Origin: Parietichytrium sp. I65-24A
Lineage: Eukaryota; Sar; Bigyra; Thraustochytrida; Thraustochytriidae
Assembly (NCBI GenBank): GCA_012862575.1
Contig: BLSF01000116.1
Coordinates: forward strand, 1-60,237
DNA length: 60,237 bases
Direction: 5' to 3'
Part shown: in pieces, positions 1 to 9,231 of the stretch
Position numbering within the stretch: position 1 is the stretch's first letter
How the letters are laid out: every line of letters begins with the position of its first letter
Notes under the pieces: model-generated
Databases searched by the model: none
The model's input: only the letters and a program-made list of their open reading frames with translations
Told to the model about the DNA's origin: nothing
Position numbers and translations under genes: made by a program

Positions 1-558
1 GTCCAGAGATGAGGTTGGTGATGTGTAGTACACAGTCATTTTGGTCCAACTGGCTCCAGCTCTCCCACGGTCGATGAATGTGCGACTGTGCGCTCCCCGC
101 CACCTCTTCTTCGCCAGACTCTTTTTCTTTTCGTGGAGATCTGCGGGAAGTCTGTTTCAGTTTCAGAGCCGCGGGGGTGCACTGCTTTCCATCGCGCTCG
201 AGTCCACGGGGATCCACCTCGGTTCGGTTGCCATCAGTTCCGAGTTTACCGACAAGGTTTGTGTTGCATTTTGCGCGAACTAAGCCGGTCATGCCTCCTG
301 CGCGGCGAAGAATCATATGATGCTTCCCCATGGGCACTCTCCGTCCTCAGTCCTCAGCTCTCAGTCCCCCGTTCTCAGTTGTCCGTTCACTACGCGGGTG
401 GAGTGGACTCGAGTGTTTTCAGCTCGACACGGAAATAAAAATTTGGCACTAGAGACTTGAGAGACATGAGAGATACGGGAACTTAGGAGACCGAAAGCAA
501 GCGCCGCTCTCCTCTTTTTTATCTTCGGGGTTCAAAGGCTGGTGGCGACTGACGAGAG
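1..558. other. 5' flank without a supported gene
   Basis: No convincing gene is seen. A 116-codon plus-strand frame at 88-438 starts with ATG but has low-complexity, repeat-like content, including runs of CTCAGTC-type sequence at about 347-380, and no recognisable motif. The last 150 bases before the gene at 559 are purine-rich and then pyrimidine-rich and probably hold its promoter. Confidence 0.5.
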
Positions 559-1665
559 ATGGGTAGTTCGGAACAAGTAGGCGATCGTGATGGCAAAATT
601 ACGACGGTACCTGGCCCAGGACTCGCGTCAGTACCAATATTGACGGCGACGAAAGGGCCAAACATTGACTCGCAACCAACGACGGTGTCGAAGCCGTCTC
701 CAGGATGTTCCAATCGAAATCCCTCGAGATCGAACGTTAAACAAAATAATTTCCTAACACTAGCGCCGTCCGCGGATGAACTCGCCAAAATGACGATACC
801 TGCATGGGTCATCACTCTCACTGATGGCGAATTCAACGAAGTGTCGGGAAGGCTGCGCGCCGCCGGTTTTCCGTCCGTAAAGCGGTTCCACGGAGTGCTT
901 GGGTCCAACTTGAAGGAGAGTATTCTGCAAGATAGATCATTCGTATCTTTGCGGGCTTTGCACGAGATTATGGTGGCGGAAAGGCGGGAAGGCCATAGTT
1001 CCCCGGGCAGCTTTGGTGCGATCGGCTGCTACCTTTCGCATCTCAAACTATGGGAAGAGGCCATGTCAAGCAAGCATGGGATCTTTGTGTTCGAAGCGGA
1101 CGCTGTCCCCGGCGACGGCCTCTTCAAAAAAACGATGGCCGAGCTTGCCGAGATTGCTGCGCGCAATAACAACGCTCTGCCGGAGCTCTATTACATGGGG
1201 CACTTTGCCAAGGCCGCAGAAATGGAGAAGGGAGATGGGACCAATAATGCTTTTCGCGTGCGAGACATCCTACTCGGCCTCCACGGGTACTACGTCAGCC
1301 CGGCTGGCGCGAGGCTTCTCCTGCGGGAAGCGTTCCCGATTGAGAGTCAAGTGGACTCGTACATGAGCTACGTGATCATGGCGGGAAACAAGTCGGAACG
1401 TGAGGCGAGTGACGATACGGGCGTGTCCAATGGGGTGAAGGCGTTCGCTGCAAGGACTCCGGATGTCATCCAAGTCAACACACGTGGCACACAAGTCCAG
1501 GCAAAAGATGTGCAATATGTTTCGACGGGTAACGACACTGCACATGTGGTGGCGCTGATCATTGCTGTGTTTGTTACATTCTTGATGTTGCAACTCATGC
1601 TGGTATACTTGAGAAAACGTCGCCCCGGGCAAGGTCCTATCAGCTTTATCGCAGAGATGAGATGA
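559..1665 (+). CDS. GT25-like glycosyltransferase with C-terminal membrane anchor
   Basis: This 368-residue protein probably transfers a sugar to a protein or glycan in a membrane compartment. The catalytic part starts at about residue 78 (MTIPAWVITL, a typical beta-strand opening) and holds GAIGCYLSHLKLWE at about 153-166 and VFEADAV at 177-183. These match the glycosyltransferase family 25 signatures (G-x-x-G-C-x-x-S-H and an acidic E-x-D-A metal site). Residues 1-77 are low complexity; an internal ATG at 790 would begin exactly at the domain. A single hydrophobic helix at about 330-350 is followed by basic residues, so a membrane anchor is likely. Large DNA viruses often encode such enzymes to glycosylate capsid or fibre proteins. 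The family is fairly sure; the sugar and acceptor are unknown. Confidence 0.75.
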   Translation: MGSSEQVGDRDGKITTVPGPGLASVPILTATKGPNIDSQPTTVSKPSPGCSNRNPSRSNVKQNNFLTLAPSADELAKMTIPAWVITLTDGEFNEVSGRLRAAGFPSVKRFHGVLGSNLKESILQDRSFVSLRALHEIMVAERREGHSSPGSFGAIGCYLSHLKLWEEAMSSKHGIFVFEADAVPGDGLFKKTMAELAEIAARNNNALPELYYMGHFAKAAEMEKGDGTNNAFRVRDILLGLHGYYVSPAGARLLLREAFPIESQVDSYMSYVIMAGNKSEREASDDTGVSNGVKAFAARTPDVIQVNTRGTQVQAKDVQYVSTGNDTAHVVALIIAVFVTFLMLQLMLVYLRKRRPGQGPISFIAEMR

Positions 1666-1725
1666 GATGAGATAGATGGATGGATAGATAGACAGAGATA
1701 TGGAGAGTGTGTGTGTGTGTATGTG
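1650..1725. repeat. Microsatellites after the glycosyltransferase
   Basis: GATGA and GATA-type short repeats begin at the stop codon and are followed by a GT dinucleotide run at about 1709-1722. They lie in the gap before the next gene. Confidence 0.8.
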
Positions 1726-1794
1726 TTCTTTTAAAAAAAGATCTATGACACGGATGATGAGAGTGTGATAAGAGAGAGACGAGCGAAACGTAGA

Positions 1795-2286
1795 ATGTCA
1801 ACTGTTGACAAGGAAGAGATCCTTCGAAACGACGCTGCCATTACGGAAGATGAGCTGGCAAACATCGAGCGGAGCTTCATGATTGGCGACATGTTCGCAC
1901 GGGGAACATCTAGCCATCATCGCAAGGAGGAGTCAGATATGGTCACCTCGCTTGGGGATTGCGCCCGACTAACGTGGGACGCGCTTCCCGATGAGGTGCT
2001 CATGCGAACCCAGTGGCTTCCACGCCAAATTGAAAGTCTGAAGGACTGGACCCAGTCTCATGCGCCGATAGAGTCGTCGCCCGGCTTCGAAGCATGGGGC
2101 GAGCACGAGCCCAGCTTTTCGAAAATGCCGGCCACTCATTTCGAGCCATGGATGACGCTGGAGTCGTACTTTTCAAGTCAGGAAAACCCGCCGATATCAA
2201 GATTTTCTGACGACGTTTCGAAGTTTCCGGTGGGGGCGTGGGAGGCTCGCGTCATGCAACACGAAGATCCGTGGCCTGGCAAATGA
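1795..2286 (+). CDS. Hypothetical protein, 163 aa
   Basis: I do not recognise this protein. The open frame reaches upstream to a GTG at 1765, but the first ATG is at 1795 (MSTVDKEE), which fits a eukaryotic start better. It is mildly acidic with many Trp, Glu and Ser residues, no membrane helix and no cysteine motif. The stop codon lies inside a perfect short hairpin (2283-2296, five-base stem), a feature shared by several gene ends here. It sits between two other plus-strand genes. Confidence 0.6.
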   Translation: MSTVDKEEILRNDAAITEDELANIERSFMIGDMFARGTSSHHRKEESDMVTSLGDCARLTWDALPDEVLMRTQWLPRQIESLKDWTQSHAPIESSPGFEAWGEHEPSFSKMPATHFEPWMTLESYFSSQENPPISRFSDDVSKFPVGAWEARVMQHEDPWPGK

Positions 2287-2296
2287 GGGGTCTCAT
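2283..2296 (+). terminator. Hairpin over the stop codon of the 1795 gene
   Basis: The sequence ATGAG-GGGT-CTCAT forms a five-base-pair stem with a four-base loop directly at the stop codon. Some giant viruses use 3' hairpins as transcript end signals, so this is a candidate; the function is inferred. Confidence 0.4.
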
Positions 2297-2427
2297 CAAA
2301 ACTTTTTCTGGCGCGATCGTTCGATACCGTTATTCACTCATTTATCTGCTACAGACTGAAACGTAACCTCATGTTATACTGACACTAAAAAGAACTTCAA
2401 CGAAAAAAAAAGAGCAAACCTGAAGAA

Positions 2428-3093
2428 ATGAAGCCAGGCGGTAACAAGCAACGCGCGGTGGCCCCCTCCGATACACACGATGTGCTCGATGTACCGAATG
2501 CCATGTCAGTGTACGTACGCTCCGCGTCGGTTTCAAGCCAGGTTAAGGACCCGGCGGAGGCGTACAACCATGAGCACATCCTGCGAGAGTGCATCGGGTC
2601 GATCAAGCAAGGCGCGGATGATGGACTCTTTGGAACCCCGTACCGCGTTCCCGACTGGATTTACGGCGGCACGTTGGTGGATAGAATTAAGGCCGCTGTG
2701 TTTCTGCACGAGGCACTGGAAGCCCGCGGCTATGACGTCACCCATGAGCGCCGGGACTTTGGCCTCCTCTACATTTCATGGGCGCACTTTACGTCACTGC
2801 TACCGGACGCAGCCTCTGTAAGGCATGCAAGAGAACAGATCGATGCGCAAGGCAAAGGAGATCGAGGTCAAGAGAGGGCTGACGACGTTTACAAGCGCCG
2901 TTACGCGGCAATGCTTTATAACATCGACGAGCGCAAACGCAAACACATGACTGCTGCCCCGGAAAGGCAAATCAGTTCAAATGTGAGAAATCTTAAAGAC
3001 TCAAAACCTGCAAAACCTGCAAAGCCTGAAAGCGCTCCAGCTACAAGGAACATTACCCAACTCAGCGACGGCTCGGTTGAAATTCATATTTGA
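2428..3093 (+). CDS. Hypothetical protein, 221 aa
   Basis: No function is recognised. The ATG at 2428 follows an A-rich leader. The centre (about residues 68-120) is a compact, aromatic-rich segment with PYRVPDWIYGG and FGLLYISWAHF and looks like a folded domain. The C-terminal third is basic and low complexity (KPAKPAKPE) and may be a flexible tail. The stop is followed by a small hairpin at 3098-3112. There is no membrane helix or metal motif. Confidence 0.65.
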   Translation: MKPGGNKQRAVAPSDTHDVLDVPNAMSVYVRSASVSSQVKDPAEAYNHEHILRECIGSIKQGADDGLFGTPYRVPDWIYGGTLVDRIKAAVFLHEALEARGYDVTHERRDFGLLYISWAHFTSLLPDAASVRHAREQIDAQGKGDRGQERADDVYKRRYAAMLYNIDERKRKHMTAAPERQISSNVRNLKDSKPAKPAKPESAPATRNITQLSDGSVEIHI

Positions 3094-3097
3094 TTCG

Positions 3098-3112
3098 CAC
3101 ACGCTTGGTGTG
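3098..3112 (+). terminator. Candidate 3' hairpin after the 2428 gene
   Basis: CACAC-GCTTG-GTGTG forms a five-base-pair stem five bases after the stop codon. It is then followed by A/T-rich DNA. The role as a transcript end signal is inferred from similar hairpins after other genes in the window. Confidence 0.4.
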
Positions 3113-3419
3113 AAAATGCAAATTGTTATAAATAATTCCATGGACAATAATCGCTTTTTATTTTATTTTTAATTTCAGAAAACTTCGTGTTTCAAAAAAT
3201 TTAATCTTGGTATCCAAGAGACGGGATCTCAAGTTTCAATAGACTTTTACATCAGATTCTAATGGTACTTATAATAGTAATTATTACAGTACTCAGTACA
3301 TGATGGGATGATTTGAAGAGATGAATTATGATACGGCCGTGTTTTCATCTCTTCGATCGAGGACATGAAGCGTTGCTTGCGCGAGTGCGGTCGTGAGCTC
3401 ACGCAGACCTGAAGCCAGA

Positions 3420-3893
3420 ATGAACACGGACGCGCTCTACTCTGGCATGTGGTTTGCCATCGAGCCATACGTCACGAGGGAGGATGCTGACTTCCCCGAA
3501 GCTGGCGCTGACGATTTTGAGCAGCTCTATTCTGAGAGCGATGTTGCTGACGGCCTCGCCGAGAAAGCGTCAGAATCTGAGATTCTAAAACATAGCATGT
3601 TAAACCAGTTCAGCCCACTCGTACCAGCGTGTCTGCGGCACGGAAGGCTGCGCACGGCCCTTCTCTTGCTCGAACGACAACATGCATGTGCTGTTCCACT
3701 GCGCCTCAGATCTTTGGAACGCAAGGCCTTTGCGCTCTCTTTGCTCGTAAAGAACGATACACTGGAAGCAATGAACGTACTGGAGTGGCATTTTGATTGG
3801 ACCGAGACAACAAAAGGCATGTGCTTCGAAGAATGGCAAGGTAATGATCATGGGTTGTCATTCAAAAGAAGAGATAGAAGCCACCATTATTGA
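3420..3893 (+). CDS. Hypothetical protein, 157 aa
   Basis: Unrecognised. The frame opens with GTG at 3393, but the first ATG at 3420 (MNTDALYSG) is the likely start. The N-terminal half is acidic. The second half (about 60-120) is rich in Leu and Arg and looks helical, recalling helical-repeat pieces but without a clear motif. The last about 17 residues are basic. A GT that could act as a splice donor occurs at about 3841, but I found no acceptor that gives a sensible extension, so I keep the unspliced model. The gene converges on the beta-trefoil gene at 4505-5353. Confidence 0.5.
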   Translation: MNTDALYSGMWFAIEPYVTREDADFPEAGADDFEQLYSESDVADGLAEKASESEILKHSMLNQFSPLVPACLRHGRLRTALLLLERQHACAVPLRLRSLERKAFALSLLVKNDTLEAMNVLEWHFDWTETTKGMCFEEWQGNDHGLSFKRRDRSHHY

Positions 3894-4504
3894 AGCTTGT
3901 AAACTGATTTTTCCATTTTGTGACGGACGTGTGTTAACTTTTCTTTCTTTTCTTTTCTTTTTCCTGAAAACTGAATTCAAAAATGGGCAAATACAGCTCT
4001 ACAATAAAATGCTTCCCCCATTATCCCCATTTATATGAAAGTTGATCAAAAGTACTCTCGACATCGTCTCGTAAAAGTATCAAAGTCTTATTCAACATTG
4101 TCGGGCGAAGCGATGAGTTTATACACAAATGAGTAAATTTCAACCTATCAATCATGCAATCACTTTATCTATCTATCTATCTATCTATCATCTATCATAC
4201 TCGTTGCACATTGCTCTTTTCTGGCTTTGGATTACCTTTACTACTACTCGCAGGTTCGCGTTTGGGGTCTGCTGAAAGACAATGAAACAAACAAAACTGT
4301 TGAAGGAGAAGATGAATACAATTGAGATGCTTTTTCCATTTCTAAATCCACCTTCCGTTGCAACGTTTGGGTTACGCTACTAGCTAGAGAGTAGTAGTAA
4401 CGGTAATCCAAAGCCAGAAAAGAGCAATGTGCAACGATAATGATAGATGATAGATAGATAGATAATTTGATTGATTGATTGATTGATTGATAGATTGGAT
4501 TAGG
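3894..4504. other. Intergenic region between convergent genes
   Basis: The stretch holds a long pyrimidine run (about 3939-3964), a CTAT microsatellite and the large inverted repeat described separately. No gene is supported. Confidence 0.6.
4174..4464. repeat. Large inverted repeat, arms about 77 bp, loop about 137 bp
   Basis: The left arm (about 4174-4250) and right arm (about 4388-4464) are near-perfect reverse complements. Both carry a CTATC microsatellite next to the unique core TTGCACATTGCTCTTTTC and its complement, and only a few mismatches are seen. The arms could form a long cruciform or RNA hairpin between the two convergent genes. It may be a foldback transposon, a replication structure or a bidirectional transcript end. 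Confidence 0.85.
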
Positions 4505-5353
4505 CTAGAATCCAGGGAGGTTGCTAGTCTTGACGTAGATGCTGACAGCCTCATGTCCGAAAGCGGCGCCATTTTTGAAGCGTTTGGAAATGATTCGAAC
4601 CTCGGTCACGATGTCCTGCTTCACGAAGGCGTGATTGGGCTGAAAGGTGATGCGGTTCTTTCGTGATGCGAAGCTATAATTAGATTCTTTGCCGCTCTTG
4701 ACTTGGTTCCAATCGATGCTGAAAGCGCCGCCAGCACTCGCGAGGTTCATAACGGCCACATCAATTTTGGACTGTGCTTCCCAGCCTAATTGGTTGAAAT
4801 TTTGGGATTGGGTGAATTTGACTTCGACAGTCTCGTATTCGAGACTCGAGATTCCAGCGAGAGAAGACTCAGTACGGCTGAGCTCATGGATCTCGATGGC
4901 GCCAAGATCCAATGCGATGATATCGTTTCCACGCACAAATTCACAGAGTCGCGAAGCACTCGTTGGTGCGTCAGCAATGTAGGGGGCGGGCCGAAATATC
5001 TCCCACTCCAAGTCTCTGTCTGCCCTTGAAAACATACGGTGGCATGGCCCAGCACCTAACCACTTCTTGTTCACGCATTGAAGCGAGATGGAGCCATCAG
5101 CATGCTCTTTGATTGTGAACGTTTCGTTCGGTCCAATGGCTCTGCTGCCCCAGTGCAGGCGTTCGCCAGCTTGCGCCAAATAGCAGCCATTGAACGCTCG
5201 AAGAGCCACTTTGTTGTTACCGAGGTCTTCAATGAGAAACCTCGTTGCAAGGTTCGCCTGAATTCCGTCTGCTTTCACCTCTACATCACCTGGCTCAGTG
5301 TGAAGCAACCGGTCTGTCCATGCACGCAGGGTTACGAAGCCAGACAATCTCAT
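4505..5353 (-). CDS. Beta-trefoil (fascin-like) protein, 282 aa
   Basis: The N-terminal half (about residues 1-120) has the rhythm of a fascin or actin-crosslinking type beta-trefoil: VALRAFNGCYLAQAGERLHW, then FTIKEHADGSISLQCVNKKWLGA, then a third block. This fold usually binds sugars or actin. The second half (about 165-282) is rich in alternating polar and hydrophobic residues and is probably a beta-sandwich that I cannot place. There is no signal peptide or membrane helix. The ATG at 5353 is the first in the frame. A lectin-like virion or host-interaction role is possible but is inference. Confidence 0.55.
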   Translation of the reverse strand: MRLSGFVTLRAWTDRLLHTEPGDVEVKADGIQANLATRFLIEDLGNNKVALRAFNGCYLAQAGERLHWGSRAIGPNETFTIKEHADGSISLQCVNKKWLGAGPCHRMFSRADRDLEWEIFRPAPYIADAPTSASRLCEFVRGNDIIALDLGAIEIHELSRTESSLAGISSLEYETVEVKFTQSQNFNQLGWEAQSKIDVAVMNLASAGGAFSIDWNQVKSGKESNYSFASRKNRITFQPNHAFVKQDIVTEVRIISKRFKNGAAFGHEAVSIYVKTSNLPGF

Positions 5354-5933
5354 TGTTCTTCTTGTTTTCTATTTTCTTTTTCTTCCTTTTTAGATTATTT
5401 TGTTTTCTTGTTTTTTAGCTTTCTGTATTGTGGGTCTGCCGAAGAAACTGGTTGCTTGTCAAGCCGGGTGGACATGACACTTGGTCTCGTTTGAATGTGC
5501 CAACTCAAAAATTAAAATTTGAAGAGAAAAATCGGCTGTTCCCTCCTCAATATCCCTAAATAGGACGTAATCAGTCCTACTGTTCATCGTCTCACTTACC
5601 ATGCACGTAGTACTTTCAGGAGCCTGAAGCTTTGAGAGAAACCTTTCCAGTGACTCGGTATCCATGATCCAAACGACTGAGAGTGATCGATTCCTGAGGG
5701 TTGAGAATCGAACCACCACGATCTAAAAGACGGGAGATATTGACTCCTGGTCTTGTTTGAAAGCGCCAACTCAATTTTTACGCACTCTCTTTGAAGGCGC
5801 CCGGACAACCAAACGTCTCATCACTTTCCCACGTGTCAGTGCAAAACTTGGGCTCTGGAATAATTTTAAACACACTAGCTAATAAAAGTAGGAAGAGGTA
5901 AGAGTCTTCTACTAAAACCATGTATAATGCACC
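5354..5933. other. Intergenic DNA with a 39-bp direct repeat
   Basis: Two diverged direct copies of a TGACWCYTGGTCTYGTTTGA-type segment lie at about 5475-5513 and 5741-5779. The rest is T-rich or featureless. Short minus-strand frames here have no recognisable content. Confidence 0.6.
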
Positions 5934-6280
5934 TCAAAGGGGGTCATCCGGACATCTGCGCTGTCGCCAGCGCGTGAATTGGGCAAGAGCCCACCCAGCT
6001 CGTTGTAAGAATCGTAATAGGATGTTGCGTGCTCCATTCACATCTCGCGGAAACTTGAAGTCGCATTTCGGTGATTTCGGACATTCGGGATGAGTGTGCA
6101 CTCGCTCGAATCGGAGCGTGCCGAGCCGCGCAACATTCTTTTTGAAGAGATGCAGCATTCTGCGTACTTCTCTCTTCAACGATTTACCGAGATTACCTCC
6201 GCCTCGTCCGCCTTACACAGAAGCTACTGCTCCCTTATGCTGCTGATGCGTTCACAAAGCTGTGAGAGCGAGTGAGTGAG
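5934..6280 (-). pseudogene. TnpB (IS607-type) C-terminal remnant
   Basis: A minus-strand frame at 5934-6179 encodes PRDVNGARNILLRFLQR, almost identical to the RuvC-III segment of the TnpB at 49573-50361, preceded by a damaged zinc-finger region (CPKSPKC). Upstream sequence to about 6280 reads in broken frames as the Arg/Lys-rich helical part of TnpB (REVRRMLHLFKK). Stops and frameshifts and the loss of the middle make it non-functional. It records an old insertion of the same transposase family. Confidence 0.75.
6086..6276. repeat. Duplicated TnpB-derived fragment, copy 1
   Basis: This segment is nearly identical to 6670-6918 in the same orientation. It belongs to the TnpB remnant and ends in a GAGTGAGTGAG run. 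Confidence 0.85.
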
Positions 6281-6373
6281 TGATGCGAGCGTGGGGGGGA
6301 GTAACCCCATCTCTAGCCAACACAGCCCATCGCACATACCCAACTTAAACTAGCCAACTTCAGCTTTGTTCCC

Positions 6374-7447
6374 TCAGAGCCTCAGCAGAGGCGACAGAAA
6401 ATTGCAAATTCTTTTCTTCTTGCCGTACTTGCTCGTAGGAAGTCGCTTATTGCGCTTTTGTCGAGAACCCCAGTAGGTATCACCGTAAGGCTCCCTAAGG
6501 TATTGAATAGCAATCAACAAATGGCGGAACATTTCCTTCGCCAGAAAAACATCTCTTCAGTGGTCTTGGGACTACTAGTCGAACTGTGAATTTGGAGTAT
6601 GGCGGTAGCGATCTTCACTTGAATTGTGAGTAGGCTTGTTGATGGAAAGCAACTAACAGTAGCTCCAATCGGGATGAGTGTGCACTCGCTCGAAAAGGAG
6701 CGTGCCGAGCCGCGCAACATTCTTTTGGAGGAGATGCAGCTTTCTTTTGCATGTGCAAGTTGCACGCTAAATTATGTTTAGACCTTTCTTGTGGGTTAGC
6801 GTACTCCTCTCTTCAACGATTTACCGAGATTACCTCCGCCTCGTCCGCCTTTCACAGAAGCTACTGCTCCCTTATGCTGCTGATGCGTTCACAAAGCTGT
6901 GAGAGTGAGCGAGTGAGTGGCGCAGAAAGACGCGAGCGCGAGTTTTTTTGAGAGGAGCAGGAAAAGCAGCTACAAAACAATATGGTGTTCGGTCCGGTAC
7001 TAGTACCTTCAGCTGTGAATGAATATATGTGGAATTCTGAATCCGCATGGACGCCTCACAGACCTCACAGTCAATTGCTCTTTCTGTCGCAGTCTTCTTC
7101 TTGCACCACCTGTCTGTTTGGCGCCGAATAGGGAACTACAGTGGGTAATAGCTGTCTCTTGTTGCTCATGGTGGTGCCCTGCTTTCACCCAAGCAAGGAT
7201 AAAGACGGGTTTGAGAAAGCCTATTGACATGTTAATGCACATTTTAAGTGAAGCCACAGTGCAGCGTAAACAAACCCTATCGGAAGGTGGTTAATGCACC
7301 TAGAACTGGTTCTCACTGTCAGTGTCACCTCGACGGAGCCAACCAAATAAGCGACTTCCTACGAGCAAGTTCCAGTACCGGCACAACAAGAAGAGCAGTT
7401 CAAAATTTGCAGTTCAGAATTCCTGTCGCCTCTGCCGAGGCTCTGAC
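6374..7447. mobile_element. Candidate inverted-repeat-bounded element, ~1.1 kb
   Basis: Sequence at about 6374-6450 reappears as the reverse complement at about 7348-7447. The innermost 22 bases (6428-6449 and 7348-7369) match exactly, and further out the arms share the CAGAGGCGACAG and TCAGAGCC blocks. The interior has no intact gene but contains the second copy of the TnpB-derived duplicate (6670-6918). It could be a non-autonomous transposon or a rearranged remnant. Target-site duplications are not clear. Confidence 0.5.
6670..6918. repeat. Duplicated TnpB-derived fragment, copy 2
   Basis: The copy repeats 6086-6276 in direct orientation. It carries an extra insertion of about 58 bases in the middle (about 6740-6800) that is absent from copy 1. 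Both ends of the shared block match closely, so the duplication is younger than the decay of the original TnpB gene. Confidence 0.85.
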
Positions 7448-7755
7448 TTCTCTTTCGTCCGTTCGTCTATGAGCACTGCGTCAAGGATTTGAGCATTTTA
7501 TTCCCGATTCACACGAGCTGCTGCTGGTCGCTGTCCACTTCTCCTCTAAATGTCTAAGTAGCAAGATCTCTTCATCCCTCGCTCGCTGTCAGTAGAGTCA
7601 GTAGTCTGTAGTCGAAAGTGCGTAGCATTTCTTAGCTTTCGTTTATCTTTCTTACAGAAGTGCGTAAGCACTGATCTTAACTTTTTTTTTCTTCCTTTCC
7701 TTTGGGATGGACATGGATGGACATGGATGGACCTCGAGATCAGGATGACAGTTCT
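7448..7755. other. Featureless intergenic DNA
   Basis: No gene or strong motif is seen. A short tandem ATGGACATGG repeat occurs at about 7707-7730. Confidence 0.5.
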
Positions 7756-7965
7756 GCCTAATTATGACTCTGGCAGGCACAACTCGCGCCAAAAACTACA
7801 AATTTCTTAGAAGAGCCAAGTTTGTGATGTAGTCCACCGCATTTTCCACACGTTTTGGAAGTGTATGCCTCATCGGTGATGATGAGGCAGCATCCAGGAA
7901 TTGCCTTTGCTTTGGCTATAAGCATTTAGCGAAAACCGTAATATCCCCAGGTTAACATGGAACTG
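7756..7965 (-). pseudogene. TnpB (IS607-type) zinc-finger-region remnant
   Basis: Read on the minus strand from about 7960, the DNA encodes MLTWGYYGFR, a stop, then LIITDEAYTSKTCGKCGGLH, which aligns well with MLTWRHYGFR and LIITDEAYTSMTCGGCGFLH of the TnpB at 49573-50361. The first CxxC pair of the zinc finger survives and the second is changed to CAC. The in-frame stop and the loss of both flanks show a dead copy. It differs from the 5934-6280 remnant, so at least two older copies have decayed here. Confidence 0.8.
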
Positions 7966-8450
7966 GGCCGGTGATGGCACCGTTTTCTGAACTTGAACGA
8001 AGGCCACATGGAAACGCTCTCTTTCGTGCTTGGCGTTATGTGCCGGAACTGGCTTAGATTCCATGTCGGAGAGCAGCTGTGCAAACGTGCACTTCTAGAC
8101 CGCTTACCTCTTCCAATGCACATGGTCGACGACCACGTCCTTGGTTTCATGAGTCATCCGTGCCAGAGAGCGATAGCGTTCGACAGGGATCTCTCATCGT
8201 TTTGTAGGCATGTCCAAGTGTGCATCGATGAGTTTCTATCCGAACGAAACAAAGATCACGCCCACTCTTAAGAATCCGAAATTCGGAAGTCGTAACTCAG
8301 AGTTCAGAGTTCAGAGTTCCCGCCCTCTAATAACCCAAATGCTTTTCGCAAGTTTCTCGCAAGTTTCTTGCAAGTTTGATGTAGTTTGACCGAGATTTTC
8401 CATGTATTTCACATTATTTGTGTTATTAATTACTTTTAATTACGAATGTC

Positions 8451-9166
8451 CTAACGAATCATAACATCCTGGCCTTGAAATCCAAGAGACCTGTCGTCAA
8501 GCTTCAGAAGAAGATTTTCTGCGCGAGCCGCGTCAAGCTCCTGCTTCTCGTGCATGATTTGCACACTGGGGTTATGGGGAAGAAACCTCACGTCGTCAGT
8601 CGCGTACGTCATCCTGTACCTAGTCGAAAGCGCAAAGTCTCGGTCAAATGTTCGCTCAAGATGGTCGCGCAGCAGGCGTGGATCGCTGTTGATTCCACCG
8701 GTCGCAGAAATATACGGCTCAGCTTGCGGGAACACCCCTTGCGCGGTGCGATTCTCTCCCTTGACCAATTTCCCCAGCGTGTTGTCGAAGTGATTGCTCA
8801 AGTTGGAAAGATAGTTCTGGTGCGTACTGGCCGACCTGGAGGGGTCTTGCTCAGCGTCCCCAAGAGCGGCGTTTAGCGCCTCCTGGGAATAGTCCTCGAT
8901 GTGATGCGTGCAGATGGTCTTGGCGATATCAGCCGCTCCATAGCACATGAATTTGTTAGGGTAACCCGAGAACGGACGCGCCTTCACCTCTTCGTCCGAG
9001 ATATTCAGGCGCCAACGCTCGGGTTCAGTGTATTGCAGCGGATGGAATTGCCTACACATGAACTTGGTTCCTTCCATGTCCTCAATGTCTAATTGCTGCC
9101 GGCCGCGAAACACAGTGGGGCGGGGGCGCATCTGGGACTCCAATTCTACCTTGGCGACCACTGCTC
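8451..9166 (-). CDS. Hypothetical protein, probably missing its first exon
   Basis: The frame encodes about 238 residues of unrecognised protein ending in a helical segment (ARAENLLLKLDDR). The reading frame continues upstream past 9166 only into low-complexity and repeat DNA. At 9167 there is a good 3' splice site (pyrimidine-rich then CAG, with an ambiguous base N at 9174), which suggests that residues before this point come from another exon. No compatible 5' exon is visible; the dispersed repeat copy A starts about 65 bp upstream and may have displaced it. Without splicing, translation could start at the ATG at 9131 (MRPRPTVFRG). Confidence 0.6.
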
Positions 9167-9231
9167 CTGGAAANCAACAACATCTATTGTTTAGAACTAT
9201 TAGCTCTTGTTTTTTTTTTCTTACTTTTTCG

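Noticed and set aside
88-438. 116-codon ATG frame at the left edge
   Set aside because: Low-complexity content made partly from CTCAGTC repeats, overlapped by other equally long frames, and no recognisable motif.
3838-4010. Possible intron at the end of the 3420 gene (donor near 3841)
   Set aside because: No acceptor downstream gives more than a few codons before a stop.
7993-8271. 92-codon plus-strand frame
   Set aside because: It sits directly beside the TnpB remnant in a decayed region and shows no domain; more likely chance than a gene.
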